Shown here: one piece after another, positions 6,371 to 7,889 of the stretch
How the letters are laid out: each line of letters starts with the position of its first letter
Position numbering within the stretch: the first letter of the stretch is position 1
Origin: SAR324 cluster bacterium
Lineage (GTDB): Bacteria > Bdellovibrionota > UBA2361 > JAAZON01
Direction: 5' to 3'
Length of the DNA: 7,889 bases
Assembly: GCA_012797725.1 (NCBI GenBank)
Contig: JAAZON010000214.1
Span: 1 to 7,889, forward strand
The notes under the pieces: model-generated
What the model saw: only the letters and a program-made list of their open reading frames with translations
What the model was told of the DNA's origin: nothing
Database searches by the model: none
Made by a program: the position numbers and the translations under genes

Positions 6371-6450
6371 CATGGAGAAAATAGAAGGTACGAGAAACAT
6401 GGAAGGACTGAGGCTGGAGAATGTGAACTAATTCAATTTGAATCAGTATT

Positions 6451-6678
6451 TTAGCTCCTTTGCAAAGAGTGCTTCGAAATAATCGAGCTAAGTTCACTTA
6501 TAACATCGATTAGTTTCTTTTTATCGCACTCTATGCAACAGGTGTCCGGATCGATATCGACTTGGGACATGTCGCGCAAAGCGAGAACCAATTTTGTGCG
6601 AGCAGAAATTGCTTTGGAGACTGAGGAAGATGTTTGAGCAGGAGATGCCGAGAATGATTTGTGCTTATTGCAGATCAT
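6451..6678 (-). CDS. Unrecognised 75-aa protein with C-terminal Cys cluster
   Basis: ATG at 6678 follows an exceptionally strong SD, TAAGGAGGTGATC, complementary to the whole 3' end of bacterial 16S rRNA, with 7 bases between AAGGAGG and ATG. The protein begins MICNKHKSF, then a Ser/Thr-rich helix-like part (SSSVSKAISARTKLVLAL). An acidic segment with C47, C48 and C51 (DPDTCCIECDKKK) and a helix (LIDVISELSSIISKH) follow. C3 plus the CCxxC group could bind a metal, but the pattern is not a named finger. It is the last gene before the strong terminator at 6288-6370. Family and function are unknown. The coding call rests on the SD, the complete frame and the position. Confidence 0.72.
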   Translation of the reverse strand: MICNKHKSFSASPAQTSSSVSKAISARTKLVLALRDMSQVDIDPDTCCIECDKKKLIDVISELSSIISKHSLQRS

Positions 6679-6704
6679 ACGATCACCTCCTTATATGGGA
6701 TCGT
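6679..6704 (-). promoter_or_regulatory. SD site held in a hairpin loop before the 75-aa gene
   Basis: ACGATC (6679-6684) and GATCGT (6699-6704) form a perfect 6-bp stem. The 14-base loop carries AAGGAGG. Pairing of the SD with 16S rRNA over 13 bases would compete with one stem arm, since GATC of the SD is part of the stem. This suggests a translational operator or an RNA switch, or simply an overlap of two good signals. Confidence 0.45.
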
Positions 6705-6707
6705 TTC

Positions 6708-6829
6708 TTACCCTATAAAGGGATGATCACGCCAACGGCGGCCACAACATTGACAGTGTTCCCACGGCCAATGCAGGCCTAAAAGGTTCTTAATAAAGGC
6801 CGCGGTGAGACCACAGCCAAGTACCCCAT
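6708..6829 (-). pseudogene. Probable small Cys/His/Trp-rich gene interrupted by a one-base frameshift
   Basis: ATG at 6829 has GGGGAG 5 bases upstream but reads only 16 codons (MGYLAVVSPRPLLRTF) to TAG at 6779. The frame one base back stays open from just after the GGGG run at 6824-6827 for 38 codons to TAA at 6708. It encodes a Cys/His/Trp-rich peptide including GCGLTAAFIKNLLGLHWPWE and then HCQCCGRRWRDHPF. Its stop sits a short way before the SD of the 75-aa gene, as expected for a real upstream gene. This longer frame has no ATG, GTG or TTG of its own. One extra base in the G run (or at TTGGC) would join the good start to the convincing 3' part. A sequencing or assembly error, a true mutation or a programmed -1 slip at GGGG would explain it. 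Confidence 0.4.
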
Positions 6830-6867
6830 ATAATCTCCCCTAATAACTAGTAATACAACCAATATAC

Positions 6868-6888
6868 CTCTTCCTAGTAAAGGAAGAG
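6868..6888. repeat. 7-bp perfect hairpin CTCTTCC/GGAAGAG
   Basis: CTCTTCC (6868-6874) pairs with GGAAGAG (6882-6888) around a 7-base loop. On the plus strand the right arm carries the AAGGAAGAG that would serve as SD for the ATG at 6889. On the minus strand it lies about 40 bases before the interrupted gene. No U-tract follows on either strand. Confidence 0.5.
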
Positions 6889-7086
6889 ATGAATCAGAAT
6901 CCAAGAAAATTGCAGAAATTAGAAAAGGAATTAGAAGGATTATAGGACATTAAAAAGAACCTAGAAATTAATTAAAAAGAATTACAGGAATTAAGAGGAA
7001 GAGAGAGTAGGTGTGGTTGCAGAAACTCTGACTGGGCAATTTTCGTGCCAATCGAAGTTTCACCTTTTTTACACTTTTTCCTCTAA
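6889..7086 (+). pseudogene. Coiled-coil-like plus-strand frame broken by TAG and TAA
   Basis: From ATG 6889 the frame reads MNQNPRKLQKLEKELEGL, then TAG (6943-6945), DIKKNLEIN, TAA (6973-6975), KELQELRGRESRCGCRNSDW and on to TAA at 7084-7086. Leucines fall at 8, 11, 15, 18, 25, 32 and 35, a heptad pattern that continues across both stops. Both stops differ from Gln codons by a single C-to-T change. An AAGGAAGAG element precedes the ATG. The possibilities are a decayed coiled-coil gene, stop-codon suppression, or a chance result of a low-complexity purine-rich strand. All other genes here point the other way, which weighs against it being a functional gene. Confidence 0.22.
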
Positions 7087-7097
7087 ATTCCTGTAAT
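6981..7097. repeat. 20-bp inverted repeat with one mismatch around a 77-base structured spacer
   Basis: The arm 6981-7000 (ATTACAGGAATTAAGAGGAA) is the reverse complement of 7078-7097 except at one position. The spacer has its own nested pairing, GAAACT (7022-7027) with AGTTTC (7056-7061), and GGCA (7035-7038) with TGCC (7046-7049). Minus-strand RNA continues TCTTTTTAATT and plus-strand RNA continues AAATTTTTTTT, so either direction could terminate here. It lies just after the 82-aa gene. It may be a terminator of that unit, a small structured RNA, or the ends of a tiny mobile element. Confidence 0.6.
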
Positions 7098-7122
7098 AAA
7101 TTTTTTTTAAATTTGGGAATTT

Positions 7123-7371
7123 CTAAGAATCGAGTATATTAGCAGAGAAATGGTAGTCAGAGGTAGGCTTTCTACCTGCTAATTTATCGATCATATATTG
7201 GGAAATTGCCTTATTAAAGGACTTACAGTTAACGAGAATGGGGATAGCCTGGCCGGTAACCTGCCAGGAATCACCATTAAACAGGCCCTCTGACATCCCG
7301 CAATGGCATACACGCCACTCGGGAATCATCTTTATCATGTCCTTACATACTGGACAGTATATTAGCATCAT
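7123..7371 (-). CDS. Small zinc-ribbon protein of an unnamed phage-associated family, 82 aa
   Basis: AGGAGG lies 8 bases before ATG 7371, and a second ATG follows immediately at 7368. The N-terminus has C6-x2-C9 (CPVCKD) and C22-x-C24 (EWRVCHCG), a zinc-ribbon arrangement. The stretch WRVCHCGMSEG followed by GQAIPILVNCKSFNKAI matches, by memory, a common phage and prophage protein family. That family has a CxxC, then WR.C.CG.S.G, then a G.AIPIG..N.SF..A motif. The family has no established function that I know of. The SD is encoded by the last two codons of the preceding membrane-protein gene (AGG AGG TAA), so the two genes are co-transcribed with only 5 bases between them. It is probably cytoplasmic. 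Confidence 0.85.
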   Translation of the reverse strand: MMLIYCPVCKDMIKMIPEWRVCHCGMSEGLFNGDSWQVTGQAIPILVNCKSFNKAISQYMIDKLAGRKPTSDYHFSANILDS

Positions 7372-7376
7372 GGATA

Positions 7377-7610
7377 TTACCTCCTATCCTCCGGTTTTCT
7401 TTGAGTATTGCTACTCAATTCTTCCTTATTCCATGCTATTACCCTAATTCCTTGGGTAAGATAGACAATGGAAGCCATAATTGAAGCTGACATGCCTAAT
7501 ACCGTGTATATAGGGTCTTCTTGTGTTAGGTAGATAAGGGTTCCTACCCCGGAACTGAAGAGAGATAGCAGGAAAAGTACTACTGCTAACTGTAGCTTTT
7601 TCAATGCCAT
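7377..7610 (-). CDS. Small two-TM membrane protein, 77 aa
   Basis: AAAGGAG with a 7-base spacer precedes ATG 7610. Two hydrophobic helices are clear: residues about 6-28 (LQLAVVLFLLSLFSSGVGTL and on) and about 34-57 (IYTVLGMSASIMASIVYL). A short acidic turn (QEDP) joins them. The positive N-terminus (KK) and the polar C-terminus (NTQRKPEDRR) suggest both ends are cytoplasmic. Each helix ends in a similar motif, IYLTQ (26-30) and VYLTQ (49-53), so the protein may be an internal duplication. Size and topology would allow a holin-like role, but no lysin gene is nearby, so a membrane anchor or immunity-type protein is equally possible. It is followed at once by the zinc-ribbon gene. A 31-bp imperfect palindrome lies between its SD and any upstream promoter. 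Confidence 0.8.
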   Translation of the reverse strand: MALKKLQLAVVLFLLSLFSSGVGTLIYLTQEDPIYTVLGMSASIMASIVYLTQGIRVIAWNKEELSSNTQRKPEDRR

Positions 7611-7626
7611 AAGTGTTCTCCTTTTT

Positions 7627-7657
7627 ATCTATAATTTAAATGACTTAAACTATAGAT
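7627..7657. promoter_or_regulatory. 31-bp imperfect palindrome upstream of the 77-aa gene, including operator-like motif copy 2
   Basis: ATCTATA-at-TTAA (7627-7639) pairs with TTAA-ac-TATAGAT (7645-7657) around ATGAC, with one 2-bp mismatch block. Read on the minus strand, 7652-7636 is TAGTTTAAGTCATTTAA, matching 14 of 16 bases of the motif at 6270-6285. The palindrome ends 3 bases before the AAAGGAG SD of the 77-aa gene. It could be a repressor site or a 5'-UTR hairpin. TATAGT and TATAGA within it resemble -10 boxes, but no well-placed -35 is evident. Confidence 0.45.
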
Positions 7658-7721
7658 AGAGTTAAGGTTAGTTCTACTCTTCTTTTTTACCCCTTTTTCC
7701 CATAATGGGAAGAGGTTATAC

Positions 7722-7889
7722 CTAAAAAGAGGTAGTAGAGAGATAGATAGATAGATAGATAGATATAGAGATAGTTATCCAGTAGTAGTTATTTAATGGA
7801 CTACTATGTGGATATCGGTATCGGGTCGCCTGCAAATTCCCATACCATCCTCCGGTTATGTATGGGTGTGGTTTAGCGGGCCCCCTGCG
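7722..7889 (-). CDS. Open frame entering from the window edge (55 codons, doubtful)
   Basis: The frame is open from the window end to TAG at 7724-7722. It starts RRGPAKPHPYITGGWYG and ends in an Ile/Tyr/Leu/Ser-rich tail encoded by the GATA microsatellite. It could be the C-terminus of a gene that starts outside the window. The unusual composition and the competing SD-preceded ORF in another frame make it doubtful. Confidence 0.2.
   Translation of the reverse strand, partial: RRGPAKPHPYITGGWYGNLQATRYRYPHSSPLNNYYWITISISIYLSIYLSTTSF
7741..7765. repeat. GATA tetranucleotide microsatellite (about six units)
   Basis: AGAT is repeated six times from 7741 to 7764, followed by related ATAGAGATAG. 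Slippage would change the unit number. Since 4 is not a multiple of 3, any frame read through it would shift. It lies about 130 bases upstream of the 77-aa gene. Confidence 0.9.
7777..7813. repeat. Hairpin ATCCA-gt-AGTAG / CTACT-atg-TGGAT
   Basis: Two 5-bp stem parts (7777-7781 with 7809-7813; 7784-7788 with 7801-7805) are separated by a small internal loop and capped by a 12-base loop. On the minus strand it covers the end of the 16-codon ORF 7793-7843. Confidence 0.45.
7793..7843 (-). CDS. Possible 16-codon leader peptide (MGICRRPDTDIHIVVH)
   Basis: ATG 7843 has GGAGG with a 5-base spacer and runs 16 codons to TAA at 7795-7793. Hairpins lie at both ends (7839-7866 and 7777-7813), with the SD inside the loop of the first. 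Support is limited to the SD and context, and it could be chance. Confidence 0.25.
   Translation of the reverse strand: MGICRRPDTDIHIVVH
7839..7866. repeat. 7-bp perfect inverted repeat CCCATAC/GTATGGG
   Basis: 7839-7845 pairs with 7860-7866 around a 14-base loop. On the minus strand the loop contains the GGAGG ribosome-binding site and one stem arm contains the ATG at 7843. It could sequester or present that start. Alternative pairings (CATACC with GGTTATG) overlap it. Confidence 0.5.

Larger units (their letters stand above)
6679..7122. other. 444-bp gap without an intact recognised gene, rich in structure
   Basis: The half next to the 75-aa gene (6679-6840) is more GC-rich and holds the SD hairpin and the interrupted small gene. 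The other half (6841-7122) is strongly purine-biased on the plus strand and carries a 7-bp hairpin (6868-6888), a 20-bp inverted repeat (6981-7097) and a poly-T run (7101-7108). I found no tRNA, no CRISPR repeats and no transposase remnant. Confidence 0.6.

Noticed and set aside
6722..6778. Plus-strand TTGACA at about 6753 as a promoter -35 box
   Set aside because: At 17 bases downstream there is a GC-rich stretch and no -10-like hexamer. No plus-strand gene would be served.
6594..6782. 62-codon plus-strand frame with a CAYC-like motif
   Set aside because: It overlaps the start of the 75-aa gene, which has a far better SD. Both flanking units run on the minus strand.
6889..7086. Genome-wide stop-to-Gln recoding
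   Set aside because: The 1150-aa and other large frames have no internal stops and end at ordinary TAG, TAA and TGA codons beside the next gene's signals. Only this one doubtful frame would benefit.

Overview
This 7.9-kb window looks like accessory DNA, most likely a bacteriophage, prophage or large plasmid-like element of a bacterium. Every credible gene lies on the minus strand. Most genes are small and unrecognised, have strong bacterial Shine-Dalgarno (SD) sites and are tightly packed or overlapping. No chromosomal housekeeping gene, rRNA or tRNA is visible. The complete anti-SD matches fit many bacteria. The polymerase resembles YonO of the Bacillus SPbeta prophage in its active site, which hints at a Bacillota-type host but does not prove it.

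Layout in the direction of transcription (high to low coordinates). The window opens at 7889 with a structured, repeat-rich, possibly leader-containing region that includes a GATA microsatellite. Next come a two-TM small membrane protein (7377-7610) and a zinc-ribbon phage-family protein (7123-7371). A 444-bp gap (6679-7122) has no intact recognised gene. It holds a 20-bp inverted repeat, other hairpins, a coiled-coil-like plus-strand reading frame broken by two stops, and a probable small Cys-rich gene broken by a one-base shift. A small ORF (6451-6678) is followed by a strong rho-independent terminator (6288-6370). Then come an unrecognised basic protein (5876-6229) and a small zinc-binding protein (5670-5879) joined by an ATGA overlap.

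The 226-bp spacer 5444-5669 carries a 16-codon leader-like ORF and two perfect hairpins (11 and 17 bp). It precedes the main operon, in which each gene overlaps the next: 102 aa, 187 aa, a 120-aa SpoVG-like protein, a 1150-aa RNA polymerase, and a 239-aa protein. A G6/C6 hairpin and the start of another small gene (1-97) end the window.

The centrepiece is the 1150-aa protein. Its RNPNLD...LHPEDW...GDFDGD series matches the catalytic double-psi beta-barrel of DNA-directed RNA polymerase beta' and of the one-chain QDE-1/YonO class. It is about twice the length I recall for YonO and carries its own zinc-knuckle-like insertion. I infer that the element transcribes part of its own genome with this enzyme. 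The SpoVG-like nucleic-acid-binding protein and the two unrecognised proteins made from the same overlapping message are the best candidates for cofactors. The 239-aa gene at the end of the operon has clearly higher GC and different codon choice. It may encode an abundant product or be a recent arrival.
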